Shown here: piece by piece, positions 1 through 14,490 of the stretch
Position numbering within the stretch: the stretch's first letter is position 1
How the letters are laid out: each line of letters starts with the position of its first letter
From: Sialis fuliginosa
Lineage: Eukaryota > Arthropoda > Insecta > Megaloptera > Sialidae
DNA: 64,000 nt
Assembly: GCA_961205875.1 (NCBI GenBank)
Contig: OY540815.1
Location: 16,119,638 to 16,183,637 of the forward strand
Direction: 5' to 3'
Notes under the pieces: model-generated
The model's database searches: none
What the model saw: only the letters and a program-made list of their open reading frames with translations
Told to the model about the DNA's origin: nothing
Position numbers and translations under genes: made by a program

Positions 1-699
1 CAAACCGGTTGATATGATATCAGAAACATAAATTTATACAGTACCGGCATCAATGTATATTCAAAGACCTTGGTAATTGTTTTTTGTTTGTATTATTTCG
101 AGATTTCCTTTGTTCCGGGGGACACGTGCAAAATTTTAATTAAAATATTTATAAAAATAAGATATTTGATGTCAATAGGACTGTAAACAGCAGTTCTATT
201 TTTATAAAGAAAATGCTTTCAATTTTAAAACGATATAATATACTCCCTGTGGTGTGGGGAGTTGGGAGTTAAATTCCCCACTTTTTGCTGCTATGTTCTT
301 ATTTTAATCAATATAATTCCTGTTTATAATTCGTGGAAATGTTTTATTTTTATAATAAGTAACTTGTTGTACAATCAAATACACATTATATTAGTAAAAA
401 AAAATTACATGAAAATAAATACAATCACATTCTACTTTTAAATAAATATAAACAAAAACTTGTTGATAAAGTCTTGTTTTGTCTGCAGACAATTAAAAAA
501 ACAACATAACTAATGACGTAAAATAAATATTCCCGACAATGATAAAAGCAAAATCATGTACAGTTACTGACACATTGATTTTAAAAACTGATAATAATAA
601 CGCGTACATATCGTTAAATATTAAAATTAATAGTGATTAACTATTTAAAATTATTATTTTAACGAATATACGAGTATACATAAGTAAGTATAATATATA
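1..699. other. AT-rich sequence without a gene
   Basis: I see no open frame with coding character, no RNA gene and no repeat shared with the rest of the window. The stretch is ordinary AT-rich intergenic DNA. Confidence 0.6.
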
Positions 700-895
700 G
701 AGCTGGACGCGGTTCGTGAATTTTTCGGGTCACGGCCGTGCCCCGACGTGAACGTGAGCGATTGTCAAAATTCAAAAATGTGGAATCGTGAACGTGCGTG
801 ATCGTGAGTCAAAGTAAAATAACCGTGCGTGATCGTGCATGAGTATATTTTTGTCGTGTGTGAGTCCGTGAGTATATTTTGTAGGTGAAATGTTT
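700..895. repeat. Patch of degenerate CGTGA-type short repeats
   Basis: This GC-richer patch repeats variants of CGTGAACGTG and GTGATCGTGAGT many times over about 180 bp. It stands out from the AT-rich flanks. Clusters of one short imperfect motif near an element end are typical of hAT transposon subterminal regions, where transposase binds. No terminal inverted repeat or target duplication was located, so the hAT link is inference. Confidence 0.45.
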
Positions 896-899
896 TATA

Positions 900-1565
900 T
901 CTGAACTAAAATCAAACCGTTCTCGAGATATAGCCTTTCAAAGTTTCAGTTTTTTCAACATTTTTAAGAAAAATGGATTTAACTTTTGAACGCGTGATCG
1001 GAATTGATTTTAGTTGACGGATTTGAAATCAGCATGTCAAAATCTATATGATGACATGTATAATACCTTAAAACTCGGAAAAAAAAATTTCGCGAAAAAT
1101 CGAAAAAATTCAAAGGGGTATACCTTAAAAAAATGTCGATTTTTGGCCAAAATTTTTTTGTCGGATTTTAAAGTATTATACATGTCACTATATAGATTTT
1201 GACACGCTGATTTCAAATCCGTCAACTAAAATCAATTCTGACCACGCGTTTAAAAGTTATGGCCTTTTTTCTCCAAAAATTTGAAAAAACTAAAACTTTG
1301 AGAGGCTATATCTCGAGAACGGTTTGAGATACAGACCTGCGGTTTGAAAATTTCAACTTCTCACGTCATTTTCTATACAATAAACATACTTTTAACGAAA
1401 TCAAAAATTCTAAATTTTTTAGTGAAATTTCCTGCAGTGAACTTCAACTCGTCATACAAATATCGACTAAAATACAAGAAAATAAGACGTAGAATCATTT
1501 AGTCACTATATAAATATTTATATAAGAATTTAAAAAAGTAAAATCTTCAATTTAAGGTGTTACTT
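900..1565. mobile_element. Palindromic (foldback) transposon, copy A, left end missing
   Basis: Two arms of about 200 bp, roughly 911-1110 and 1120-1330, are close inverted copies that meet near position 1115. Both arms contain the sense or antisense form of TTTTAGTTGACGGATTTG and of ACATGTATAATAC. The same unit recurs at 26258-26934 and 47012-48041. This copy keeps the right flank up to about 1565 but lacks the CAGTGGCGAAGCGTC left end seen in the other two. Short open frames on both strands here are mirror images caused by the palindrome, not genes. Confidence 0.8.
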
Positions 1566-4500
1566 GTTAAAATAATTAATACAAAATAAAAGCCTCTTTT
1601 TTTTAATGGAATAATTCTTATTTTACATCTTGAGTTTCTGGCAACCCTATTCACACACGACTCCACAAAACCCTACAACCTGCTCTGGCATTTCAGAAAA
1701 CTGGGAAAAACACATATCAATTAAAAATGTAATGATTTTAATTATATTAAAGGAGTCGCATATATGTAAATATAACTTAATCCATCACTGTTTCTACAAC
1801 AGATCAAATCCGTTCGTATATCGTTATAATAATCATAATAAAGTTATTAAAAAATTCATACAAATATTATTACTCTTAACATAAACATAACATTGTTGCG
1901 AAGGCTAGCCAGTGTTATTACAAATCATTATTGATTTTATTTGAATTAACAATACAGTTTGCGTTATCAACATTGTATGTATATAGATACACATTTACGT
2001 CAGAGCATTTATGGTAAAATAATTGTTACTATTTATAAAAACTATATTGGTATATAATTCCATAAACAAAAACTTTATACACGATATTTTGAATTTATTT
2101 ACAATTTCGTTTATAGCGAATGTAGAATCAATAGTAATTGGGGTCGGCTTCTCAACAATTTAAAATTAGTAATACAGATTATTAATATAAATTGCATGGA
2201 GGGGAAGCTAACAGGGTTATAGCCTGGTGGACCAAAGTCACTCCAGTAAAAATCTGGACAGCGTGGATTGATTTTTGGTCGATTGTAGTAGCCAAGCCGT
2301 ATTTTCTGATATTATCAGTCAATATCATTAAATGTACTTTATATTATTACATTACGTACAATTTTAATGGTATTTTTTTTATACTTGCTAAAAATAACAC
2401 ACAGATAATCTTATTAAAACGCCGATTTTGGTGGACCCAGTGCGGCGAGTTAAAAGCTTTTTTTTGTCCTCGTTAAAAAAGTAGAAGACAGGTAATTATT
2501 TTTTTGAAAATTGAAAGAACGAAAAAAAGTTCATACTCTTTTCAGGGGCCGAGATAAGACGTGGGGGGGGTCATGATGATGAATGTATTTATGTATTTAA
2601 ATACTGGATTGTCGGGGAGGTAAAAAAATAAGCCTATACCAAAACGAAAATATTTTTATCCTCAAATAAAAATTTATGTTTTATAGATGTTATAGAATAC
2701 GACAGAACGTTCAACAAAACAAACACAGCAGTAATATACCTTGTACGAATAACGAGATGATCAGCCGACCGAGCGATCATTCACCGATTTCGAAATACAC
2801 GCGGGTGAAACCACGGAGACAAGCTGTATTTCGTATTTAATCGCATTGGCTTCTAAACAATTAGTATTATGTAGAATAATCAAAGTGATTTCTAGTTACA
2901 GATGCATTTGCGACATCCCTACACAGATATGTCAAGAGGTCAACGGCCACCGACAAAAGCTGGTGGTATTAATGTTTGTACGAAGGCGAAAGTTATTTTT
3001 TTTTCGGCAATAATATATGTGATACGGCATTCCAGTTTTCTTTTCGTTTTTGTATTCTTGTAATTCTATTTTATGGATAATAATATCCACCCAGTTTTGA
3101 AATGTAATGTTCTTGATATACGTTTATGTAAAAACTTGTATTATAGCAGTAGGTATTTAAAAATAAACAAATAAAAACTTTCCTTTACCATGCACTTAGT
3201 AAGGAAAGATTGTATCAAAATAATCGATATTAAAAAAAATTAATGCTACTAAATTTCATTTAACATTTGCAATGGCCTTGGCAAAATAACATTGCCATTT
3301 TTTATTGAAAACTGATTGCTTTTAAAAATCACGGAAGTGCATTTTGAAACATGATAATTATGTAAGTGATAAATCAAGATTATTTTAATTAAGATAAATA
3401 AAATATTTATAGGAAAAAATGGATAATACTAAAATGTTCTCTAATTATAATTAAAATGGTCGTATATCAATAAATAAAAAATCGTTTTTAATATTGAAAT
3501 CTCAATTTTTTAATGATTTTAGCAAATTTGTACAATTTTTTTGTAAATTTTGTTCGGGTGCGCGGGATTAAAAAAAAGTTTAAATTTCTATTTTTCAATA
3601 CATTTCATAGATTGAATTTTAATAATATTAAGTAATATAAAGCAAACATAAAAATGCATAAAATTTTGTAATCTTTATATGGGTGCATGGGGTACAGAAA
3701 ATGTCTATACTAAATCTGCTAATTTCGTTAAAAACGTAACATTTTAATTTCAAACTAGATTGGAGTTTTTTTTTTATCCGCTTTCGAATGAATTTTTTTA
3801 ACCCTGTAAAAATTATTATAAATACATATAAATTTGCTAATAACATAGCTTTAAATATTTTTATCACTTAATTAATTCGAAGTTATAAATAAAAATAAAC
3901 TTCCTATAATCTCTTCAGATTTAGGATAAACCGGTAAAAACCTTTTAGTTTTTCAATTACATTTATACCATAATCTAGTTTTTCTTTTTGGAAACTTTTC
4001 CAAACTTATCTCGTAAGATTATTGTTTTTCCTGATAAAAACTTGACATTGACAAAACAATAAGTAATAAATATTGTTAGATTGTAAAGAAAGTCACCGTT
4101 ATACCAAAAATAATTCTATAAGTATATAGCCTCCTGTGTAGTTAGACCACAAACCACAATTGCATTAATACGACAAAAATAAACTGCTGTCGCTACCACA
4201 AGACATTTTTATATCTGGTAAACGGATTATTATACCGAAAAAATGGTTAAAATATCAATTACAGACAATAATATTCTCCATAACATTTTCAAAATTTTTT
4301 TTTACTTTTACGAATTGTTTCAAAAATATTTTAAGAAAAAATTAACAGAAAACTATTTTTTTATTTAAATTTTATTTTTCGTTTTGGCTTTATACTTTTT
4401 ATTCGATTAAGGACTCTCAACAGAGATTTTGAAACCCGAAGATCAAAAATAGTTTTGGTCCCATTAAAAAAAAAATTTTTTTTTCGAGCACTCTTTCACT

Positions 4501-4939
4501 AACGCCCGTCCATAAGTACGACTCTGGCCCTCAAAACCTGTAATTTAGTTGAAATCTCGAGTTATAATTTTTTAATGATTGCTATACTTGATTATCCAGT
4601 TATTATACAAATACCAGAACTGTTTTGACAATTGGAGTTGTGTTTATCAAAGATAAAACAAAGAAAACCTAAATTAAGCAAACAGTTTGAATTTATTAAA
4701 AAAAACACAGTTACATTTAATATAAATAATAAACAACATAAATAACAAGACAATGTATCACCAAGTGAGAATCTTATCTAAAAATAATATAATACTGAAT
4801 AATTTAATATTTACCTACTATTTTACTCTACACATGCTAAAAATTTACAAAAACCATCATGTAAACAAGTTAAGTAAATCGCTAATTACAAAAGTACATT
4901 AATAATGAAATTACTGTCTCCAACATTGTCTGTGTGATA
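1566..4939. other. AT-rich intergenic stretch
   Basis: No coding exon is supported. A short piece near 2795-2830 (containing ACGCGGGTGAAACCACGG) resembles the end of a widespread insect dispersed repeat that also appears near 7785 and 13010. Otherwise I see only AT-rich sequence and homopolymer runs. Confidence 0.5.
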
Positions 4940-5499
4940 TAAGGTACTACCACCAGTTATGGCCACTATAAGAGCAAGGTTTACTGTTTTTGTGATTGAC
5001 GGGCTTCTTTTTTGTAATTCTCATGAACTCATGTTACTAATAAAACAAGTAACTCTTTATTTAATCAATTTAATTACCAAAGTCCGCAAATATAGTTTGT
5101 TTTTTAAATTATAGCATTTTATTTTGTTTATATTTTTTCTCCAGTAATGGTTAAAGAAAAACCAGTAATGAGCACGCAGTGATTGACACTTGCTAATGAT
5201 TACAAAATGATAAGTACTACGACACAAAATATATAAAAGAAAGTATCGTCAAATTTGAAACAATGTAAAGCAGTTGTTATGTTAATATAATAATTAATAA
5301 ATAAATTATACTAATAATTAGTTTAAATGTCCACCATTTTGACACCAACTGACCGATTGTCTTCAAATCACGCTGTAAGACAGTTAAATGTATATAGATT
5401 AATATTCAGAAATGGTAGTAATCAAATGTCAATAAATATTTCTAATTTAATTATTTAATATACCATTAAAAAATATCCAAGACTGGTGCCAGTACCTTA
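4940..5499 (+). mobile_element. MITE family 2, copy 1 (about 560 bp)
   Basis: The element starts TAAGGTACTACCACCAG and ends CTGGTGCCAGTACCTTA, which are inverted copies with a few changes. Two further copies lie at 10820-11403 and 13247-13779, the last in opposite orientation, with shared internal sequence along the whole length. There is no transposase frame, so it is non-autonomous. The ends follow a TA on the left and precede TA on the right, which would suit a TA target site, but this is not proven. Confidence 0.8.
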
Positions 5500-8400
5500 T
5501 ATATTTATTATACTCACGGGCGACATAGTGTTGGGGGCGACAGAGTAATAAAGTTCTTGTCATTTTTTTTCATTTTTTACATAATAAGTTTTATTTTTTA
5601 TGTGGTGGAGGGGTGGGGAGCAATATAAATATGTTATATATACCAAGTTGTGTTAAAAATATGGCGACGAGTATTTTATTTTTTTAAGTGAGCAAATATT
5701 CTTTTGCACGCCACTGTATTTAATAAATATTACAAATGCATGTACACGTGTAACCATAAAATAAAAATAGCCCAGTGTTTGCATATACTTCAGATAAAGG
5801 TGGCTATTCATTATTAAATATTTATAAAAAAAGTCTGCAGTAATCCAACGTTTTGAAGAGTATATAAACAATAATTAATATTTCTGGTTTTTACCAGAAG
5901 TTATTGATTTATTTGTATTGAAATTTTTACTAAAATAACAATCGCATATTAATTTATTTTTGTAGAAAGACATTTAATTTTTTGTTGTTTTTGAAGAGCC
6001 AGAAACAGTGCCGGCTTGAGTGGGGGGTCAAAGGCTGGCTCTGGAATATGATACACCCTTAATCCATAAAACGAAATAAATTCATTCTGTACATGATTTG
6101 AGAAATTTTTCAAAACGTTTACGGAAACAAAAAATCGTTACAAGTGAATTGCAGTATTTTGTGGTTATATTTCAATAACAACATAACTTTTTATGTTTTT
6201 AAATTATGAGTGAAATTTCCGAATACAAAACCACTGTTGATTATATTCGTACGCTTCGAAAATAATTGTTTTTGCAATAATGAAACACGGTTTTTGTCTT
6301 TTTCTGTCTCTATTTTTAGATTCTTTATGGCCTGCACATATCACGCATACATACATACATATGTACATACATACGTATTTACTAACATGTAATATAGAGT
6401 GTTACTAAAACTAGGTACTATTATAAAAATAATCCTCCCTCTCCAAAGAACAGTAGAGTTAAAAAAATTATTGATTTGATTATTTTATACAAATCATAGA
6501 GAGGGCGTCATACAATATTTTATTTTTATTTTCATATCTAGGCATGTGGGGTATCGAAATGTAGATCTAAATTATTAGAATATAACCCTATTTTTTATTT
6601 TATTTTTTCTAACTCAAAAATAGCACCTGCAGAGGGCTCCAAACAGAAATTAATTTTGTCCCCCATCCTCTTAAACTCGGTAACTACTGGTTCAAAAAAA
6701 CGAGGTTTTCGTGAAACTATCAACGACAAATACTAAATCATTTCAAATTATGGAGAAATAGGGAGGGGCGTCATAGAATTTTTTATTTTGATATCTAAGC
6801 ATGTAGAGTGTCAAAATGTAGATCTCAATTAGTACAATATGACACTATTTTTATATTTTTTTCTATCTCAAAAATGCACCTGTGGCTTCAAATAGTCCAC
6901 GTAGTATGTACTTCAGAACGCTAATTATGGCATACACCTGTGTATGTCTTAACTGATTTTTTTCGTGTTCATCTCTATGTATATTTGAAATAATTATACT
7001 TTTATTTTATAATATAAAGTATAAAGTAATAAAAAAAATTAGAAAGATGTTGTCTATGTAACCTAACCCTGTAAATTAGTGTAAATAGAGTACAACTTTT
7101 TAGATACACTCTGTATTCTGTGTATTGTAAATGTACATATTATATGTGTACCTGAAGGCCCGTGGGTGTAGATATGAAATGCACAAATATTAAACATAGC
7201 TATATTGTTTTTATTATAAAGATAAAAGTGAACGTTTTAGATATTAAATATTTTAAGAAATGTCATATATCTTACCTTGGAGTTTTTTAATCTCCCAGAT
7301 TATATAAGCTTTTTTTCTTTAGAACTCATTAATTTTCATGATTTAAAAAAACAAGTAGCAAACTTTTGTACAATTCCTAGTTTTTACACTGAAAAATATT
7401 TAACCAGTATTTTTTTACTTTTTATATTTTTGCGTCTTTTATTTAACTTTGTTATTTCGGATTCCCAACGAGCAATGACTCAATCAATAGTGAAAAACAG
7501 AAATAATACAAAACATAAGATAAGAATGTAATGGTAGGTATATTTACATACGGATTAATGGTTTAAAATTAGAATATAACTACAAGAAAACAAAGGAAAA
7601 ACAACAGACTAAACAATGGAATATAATCTTAAGACAAACTGAACAGCAGCATCATCTGAAATTTTATATCATGCGAAATTAGAGTCTTCTTTGTATGAAT
7701 AAGTAAATATTTTGTTTTCAAAAGCCAAGGTGAATAACTTCGCAAGTCAAGCAAATTGACCTTTTTATACTTTACTATATAGCTGTGCCCGAGGTTTCAC
7801 TCGCGTGGACTGCGGAATTATTGTTTAGGATTTTTGAAAAATATAGTTCAATTAAGTACAAACACAATTAGTTATTATTGTAATAATAACTAATTAACAC
7901 AAAAACAATTGACATAAGACAACGGCCAAGCCGAGGGAGTCTAAATGGCGGCCGAGATGCTCCAACGCGGCACATGTTCGAACGAAATAGTTTTTTAATA
8001 ACGAAAAAATGTTTACAACATAAAAACAAATAGTATTCACTAAAACTTTTATTCAAAACATTTTTTTCTATTACACACCGTCTCAAAAATAATTAGAGAG
8101 AATCAAAAATTAACAATAAACATCTGTTTCCAGTTTAACAATGCTTTTAAAAAATAGGAGATGCACATCTACATTTTTAAAATTTAATATTTATCGACTG
8201 ATAGATAGAACCCATGTACATCATTGAGTTAATGACAATACTGAAGTCAAGGATTCAAAATGTAATTTCGTTAAATTCTCGAATAAAATACTCAATTATA
8301 CAATACATTTCATATAAATGTAAAAAGTTGTTCCTAGAACTTCCTGCTCTTTTGAAAAATTCAAATTTTAATTGTAATTTTGTCATATGATCGCATGATC

Positions 8401-10819
8401 TTTTATACTTATTGTAAACTTGATACAGCTTTTATAACAGGGTAGGTACTGGTTTATTAATAGATACGTTTTTATACCCCATTATTTATAAAATTGCATT
8501 TTTATTATTTAAACAGAACTCGTAAAAACAGAATTACATACTCATATTTTTTAATGGCTCACCCTGAAATACTAATTACATCTAATGTACATAAGTTATA
8601 TGAAGACAAATCGAATTGAAAAATCCGCTCCTGATTCCAAAAATCCGTTTTTGAGAACGTCGGACAAAAAAATGTATTACATCCCTTATTCTAAAATGAT
8701 TAGTAGTCGGGTAAATATAAATATAATAATAAAAATAAATAGCAAGAAAACTGTTAAAAATCCCCCATTCCAAACTAAATTTTATTCTTTTCAAAACTTA
8801 AAGAATTTTACGTTTAAATATTTTTTTGGCATTAATGTTCTTCAGTGGCATATAATGTTAGTTCTAAATTCCTCCACATAGGAAATTTTAACAGAACAGC
8901 GACGGTATATCATTTTAATTAAGAATTTCACAATGTAACAAAGAAAATTTTATTAAAAAATAAATAATTTTTTACACTTGTATGACCCCAACATTCCGTG
9001 TTGCAATTCAATTAAATAACCACATACCTTAAATTAATGTTAATAAAAACCACCTGCCAAAACAATATGACGCACAGCATTGCAAATAAATGAAATTTGG
9101 AAAAATATACACATAATATTTTTCCACTTGTAAAAATAACATTGCATATAAATATTGACACAATTTAATATAAAGCAAAAATATTGTCATTAAACATTTT
9201 TCGGCTATACTTATAGGTATTGATAAAATTGTGTGCCAATAGGTGATAATAGATCTATAGTAAAGCAGTGGTAGTCTTTTGATTCATAATATAAATGCCT
9301 ACATTTCAAATACATGTACCTATTTAGAATTTCAAAAATAAAATTTTAAGAATTTATTATTTTTATATTTTTTTTCTTCGTGACAAATAAATATCAACGG
9401 ATTGTTGTATTTTTAATTTTTCTTTCAATTAATTTTCTTATAAGATACTACCCACTTTATTTTTTATATTTATCTATATTCAACCCACTATATTTTTACA
9501 GTGAACGCCACTGGTTATATTATGCTTACACATGAATGTGTATTCGACTCAATGGAGAAAATAGGCGCCTGGCGCCAAGTGAAAATAAAAATATTTACAT
9601 TTAAGACAAAAAAAACATTTGTTTAAAGTTGCCAATTTTAATAATTATTATTATATCATATTTTACCAATGTATCTAACAATGGGCTTAAAAAAGAATTA
9701 TGTTTTATTTTTACAGTATATACAAATAACAAAATGAAATAATAAAAAATACATACCTAAATAGAAATACAACCAATCAAAAAGAATAGTTTGGTATACT
9801 ACGTAGAATCCACTTGATACATTAGTAATATACGTATTTGTAAACAATACCACAAGTAATTGTACAATGAAAAAGTAAACATTAACCAATTAAATAATGT
9901 TTTCTTTACACTTAAAACCGCTATAGCATATATTTATCAGTCAATTTGCACCGGAAAAATCAACAAAATAAATTTGTCACACTCTACTGCACTTTATAAT
10001 TTCAACAACAATAGGATTTTTTTAATTAAACACAGATTACAAATAATTTTTCACTTATAGAAATTAAGCACAATTGTATTTATTTATTCAACAAAAATGC
10101 CAAATTTAAAATAAACACATATTATTATAATTTTCCAAAAATTGACAACAATGGATTATTAAAAATAAAAGCACTATTAAAGAATAAATTACATTCTGAC
10201 GTTCAAAGCTGCCTAGATTAAAATAAACACAACAATGGTTTGACAACAATGACAAGTTCAAATTAAAAATTACATTTTGTCGCTCGTGGTTCTGAGAAAA
10301 ACACACAAGAACCGAAAGTTAATTGATAAATAACATCAGTTACATTTGTCGATATACAACGACTTTATAAAGAACGTTGTCAACGACTGACAGAACTAAA
10401 CATCAACTGCTGATTCTATCAAAACACTGACCTTTCGCACGACTGATTATTAGACATACATAGGTGGTGGGCGACATACTGCGCGCCACTATGTATACAT
10501 ACATATAATATACATATGTACATTGTACATCAGTCAGGGCTATACAGGAAAAACATTAGTCTTATCGTCGTAACATAAATGTATTTTTTTTATATATATC
10601 ACTGATAAAAAATAATATTTTTAAATTGATACGAAATAGATACAAATATGAAATTTGACTTTCTACTAATTGTAAGTTTCACCGAGAAAATGAGAAATTT
10701 TGGTTTTTGTTCTAATCTTTGAAACACGACATTTCGAAAGGAAATAAATGTAGAAAATTTATAAGTATGTGGAAATGTGGCCCTACCCCACCAACTTTTG
10801 ATATTTTTTATATAACTAA
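5500..10819. other. AT-rich intergenic stretch with small repeat pieces
   Basis: No gene is supported. Visible items are a hAT-like terminus CAGTGCCGGCTTGAG near 6007 without a found partner, an (ACAT)n-like run at about 6344-6376, a short dispersed-repeat end near 7785-7815, and a GC-richer patch at 7915-7980 with no clear coding reading. The rest is AT-rich. Confidence 0.5.
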
Positions 10820-11403
10820 AGCACTGGCACCAGTCTTGGTCCCTTCAACTTTAAGAGCATGGTATACTGTTTTTTTTGGAATTGATAGGCTTCTTTATGT
10901 AATTCTCATGAATTCATGTTACTAATAAAACAATTAATATTAAATCAATTTAATTATGAAGTCCTCAAATATATATAGTTTGTTTTTTAAATTATAACCT
11001 TTTATTTTGATTATGTTTTTTCTCCAATAATGGATAAAGTAAATAAAACCAGTCCTGGGCACCCAGTGATGGACACTTGCTAATGATTACAAAAAGATAA
11101 ATACAACGACACAAAAGTTATAAAATATAGAATCGTAAAATTTGAAACGATGTAAAGCAGGTACTATGATAATATAATAATTAATTAATTAATTACACTA
11201 ATAATTATGTAGTTTAAATGTCCGCCATTTTGACACTCATTGGCCGATTGTCATCAAATTAAGCTGTTTTACAGTTAAGTATCCAAGATTATGATTCAGT
11301 AATGGCATTAATCAAATATCAACAAATATTTCTAATTTAGTACGTTTAATTAAACAAGAATCCAACACTGGGGTATGATTCAAGATTGATGCCAGTACCT
11401 TAT
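10820..11403 (+). mobile_element. MITE family 2, copy 2
   Basis: Same family as 4940-5499. It begins CACTGGCACCAGTCTTGG and ends near GCCAGTACCTTAT. The internal order of landmarks (ATTCATGTTACTAATAAAAC, TGGACACTTGCTAATGATTA, TTTAAATGTCCGCCATTTTG) matches copy 1. The left end is slightly shortened compared with copy 1. Confidence 0.8.
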
Positions 11404-13246
11404 AATAAGAATAAGATTTATTGTTGACAAAAGATACCTTACAACGACACTATAAGTAATATATATAGACTATAGATTTAATAAAAATAACTTTGATCTC
11501 ATCAATTAGGAACAGCTCGATTTAAATTGTATTCAACAAAAAATTAACTATCCATTAATGTATAAAAATTACCTGATCCATCGAAGCCGGAATAGCCTGT
11601 ATATGTCACCCATGTAATAAATATTTTTTTTTTATTATTATTCTTTATCTAATCGTCCCAATTTTCGATTGCTAGAATCATTTACTTTTTAACTGTAAGT
11701 TTTACCCAACCCTAGTAAACGAGAAAAACACACAACATACATACATACATGCATTTGCATTTATGTATGTGCCAGCAGGCACAGACACAGGCGCTGAGAA
11801 GACCGATGATGATTTGATAGCAACCAGATTACCATCAGCGGTCAAAAGCTTCAAAAAAACTACTCTCGCCTACAGAATAAAGATACTCTCTTGCCCTTAT
11901 CACATAGTGCTCAAATGTAACAATAACTAATAAACTTTAACAATCATCATAAAATGTGTTTGTTCTCGTTTATATTTTGTTTGATATTATAATCAGTGGC
12001 GGTTCGAAAAAATAACAATGAATAACATGAACAATATTTATTTTTATATATTAGAGATTTAGTAGGTCATCTTCCGTATTTTTCAGATTTTTTTATGTGG
12101 CTGAATAAAAAAAAGTAAAAAAAAAATTCAGTAATTTTTTCTTAAATGTATTTGAAATTTAGTAAGACATACCTATTCCATATTTTTTTCAGATTTTTTA
12201 TAGAACTAAATTATAAAATTTGAAAAAGTAAACAAAAATTTCAGGACTTTTCTCAGAATTTTTTTGTTAATTAAATTTGGCATTTAATAAGGTATATTTC
12301 ATAATTTTTTTCAGATTTTTGCGGTTAAACTGAAGGTTGGGTGAATGTTTGACCAAAAAAACATCGTTTTGCCACTCTATGAATCGGGGCCATGGCAAAA
12401 GCGCTACAAACGGGAGCTTTATAACGAACATTCAATATATTATTTTAATTCTTTGCTATATTTAAAAATATAGTTAATTAATTTAATTAAAAATTTGCAA
12501 CCCACTGTTTTTACCATAAAAAATATATTTCAAATAAAAATAACTAGCAATTTGATTCATACCATTAATTATCTTATGAAATCAAGATAAGTAAACAAAA
12601 ATACCAAGCTTTCTGATCTATTTTTTCTTTCAAGAAACAAAATGTACAGATATAAAAATAAATTCAAGGACGAAAAAATGAAGAATATTTACTCTGTACC
12701 TACATGTACACGTGCACATACACACACACACAGATATGTATATATACACACACGCGCACAAGATGAAGAATTTTCGTGCAGGTCATAAATAAAAACATTT
12801 AATCTGAAAACATGTTAAAAAAATTTTCAGAAAAGAAAATTACGTAAAATCTAATATTTTAATATATGATATAATTAAAAATTATGATACTTCTTAAATG
12901 TTTATTTTCATGACAGGTTTTATCTACCTACTGAATTATTCTATACATTACGTAAAAATATTTTCTTGTATAAACAGAGGTGGATCTGCAGTATATAAAT
13001 TTTTTAATTAATAGCGCATTGGACCCGGTTTCACTCGGGAATATAAATTTAATCTGTAATAAACCTATTAAACACTTATCGCTAACTAAATTTACGCACT
13101 GCACGCGAATATATCTCTTTGATGATTGTTTTTTTCTGAGTTCATGAAATTTACACAAAATATCCACAAATTATACACCTAAACTGAGAAAACCGTACAC
13201 AGATAGACAGATGCGGCGGAGGACTTTATTTTATACTATTTACTTA
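11404..13246. other. AT-rich stretch with a CA microsatellite
   Basis: No gene is supported. A CA/TA dinucleotide run lies at about 12706-12760. A CAGTGGCGGTTCG motif at 11994 resembles a hAT-like terminus, without a located partner. Confidence 0.5.
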
Positions 13247-13779
13247 TAAGGTATTGGCAGCAGTCTTGGATATGACCCCAGTAATGGCTATTTTTTAATT
13301 AAATGTACTGAATTAGAAATATGTATTCATATTAGATTAATGCCATTTCTGAATATCAATCTATATACATTTAACTGTCTTGCAGAGTGATTTGATGGCA
13401 ATCAGCCAATAGGTGTCAAAATGATGGACATTTAAACTAATTATTAGTATAATTTATTTATTAATTATATGTTTTACATTATTTCTTTGACGATTCTTTC
13501 TTTTATATATTTTGTGTCGTAGTACTTATCATTTTGTAATCATTAGCAAGTGTCAATTACTGCGTGCTGATTACTAGTTCCACTTTATCCATTACTGGAG
13601 AAAAAACATAAACAAAATAATAGGCTATAATTTAAAAAACAAACAATATTTGCGGATTTGGTAATTAAATTGATTAAATAAAGCGTTACTTGTTTTATTA
13701 GTAACATGAGTTGATGAGAATTACAAAAAAGAAGCCCGTCAATCACAAAAACAGTGCCATAACTGGTGCCAGTACATTA
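13247..13779 (-). mobile_element. MITE family 2, copy 3 (inverted)
   Basis: This is the reverse-oriented copy of the family at 4940-5499. It starts TAAGGTATTGGCAGCAGTC and ends CTGGTGCCAGTACATTA. Internal landmarks such as TCATTTTGTAATCATTAGCA appear in reverse complement order. Confidence 0.8.
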
Positions 13780-14156
13780 TATTACTATAATTTTATTATA
13801 TTAGAAAGATCATATACTGAATCCAAAGCTGACCATTTCTATTTTATACGAATAAACAAATGTAGATGTTAGTGAACCTAACTGTCTAATAAAAATGGTC
13901 ATTAACGACAACAATAATTTAAAATCTGATATTTTTGACACGATGAGCGACAGCAAATGATTTGACATTGGGAGATACAATTTGTGACCACGAATCTGAT
14001 TAGATGACCTACTGACGAAACCATGTACAATAAGTACTAAATAAATCAAACAATAACAGATATACAAATATAGGAGGAACCGTTTCTGCGAATTGATGAC
14101 GATTTATTCTCATCCAAGTTCGAATATGATGTATATAGTGTATTCCAAGTTGATTA

Positions 14157-14490
14157 ATGTCCGGTATCATAAAGGACCTAACAAATTTGTTAGCTAACAA
14201 GCACTTTCAACTGAGATATCAAACTTATATGACAATTCTTTTGGAGTTTGTTGATGACTTTGTCAAGTTTCGCGCACGCGTTGAAGGTAAATACAAACGG
14301 TATTAAAACAGTGGTGATGTTATGAAAATTATTTTGTACGGTCAAAGATGCCAACTGTGTTACAATTAGTTGAAGTGTCACTGCTCTAAATTCCATAACT
14401 AATCCATACATACCAGTACAGAATTAATACCCCATTTAAATGTAATTGCTAGCTAACAAATTTTGTTAGGTCCTTTATAATACCGGACAT
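14157..14490 (-). mobile_element. MITE family 3, copy 1 (334 bp, complete)
   Basis: The element is bounded by ATGTCCGGTATCATAAAGG and CCTTTATAATACCGGACAT, with terminal inverted repeats continuing through the AACAAATTTGTTAGCTA motif for about 40 bp. The copy at 36105-36438 has exactly the same length, 334 bp, and near-identical interior. A minus-strand reading of about 70 residues begins MEFRAVTLQLIVTQLA and is shared with other copies. That is best explained by recent copying of one sequence rather than by a real gene, since no transposase feature is present. Confidence 0.85.

Noticed and set aside
1014-1225. Overlapping 62-codon open frames on both strands with the same peptide MTDLKSACQNLY
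   Set aside because: They are mirror images created by the palindromic transposon. The same peptide recurs at 47450-47754 on both strands, and no protein family is recognised.
2200-2300. Possible tRNA-like GGTGGACCAAAGTCACTCC segment
   Set aside because: No acceptor, D, anticodon and T arms could be paired into a cloverleaf. I found no tRNA or rRNA gene in the window.
2192-2476. 94-codon frame with several tryptophans
   Set aside because: No family resemblance, no splice context and AT-rich homopolymeric tail; judged chance.
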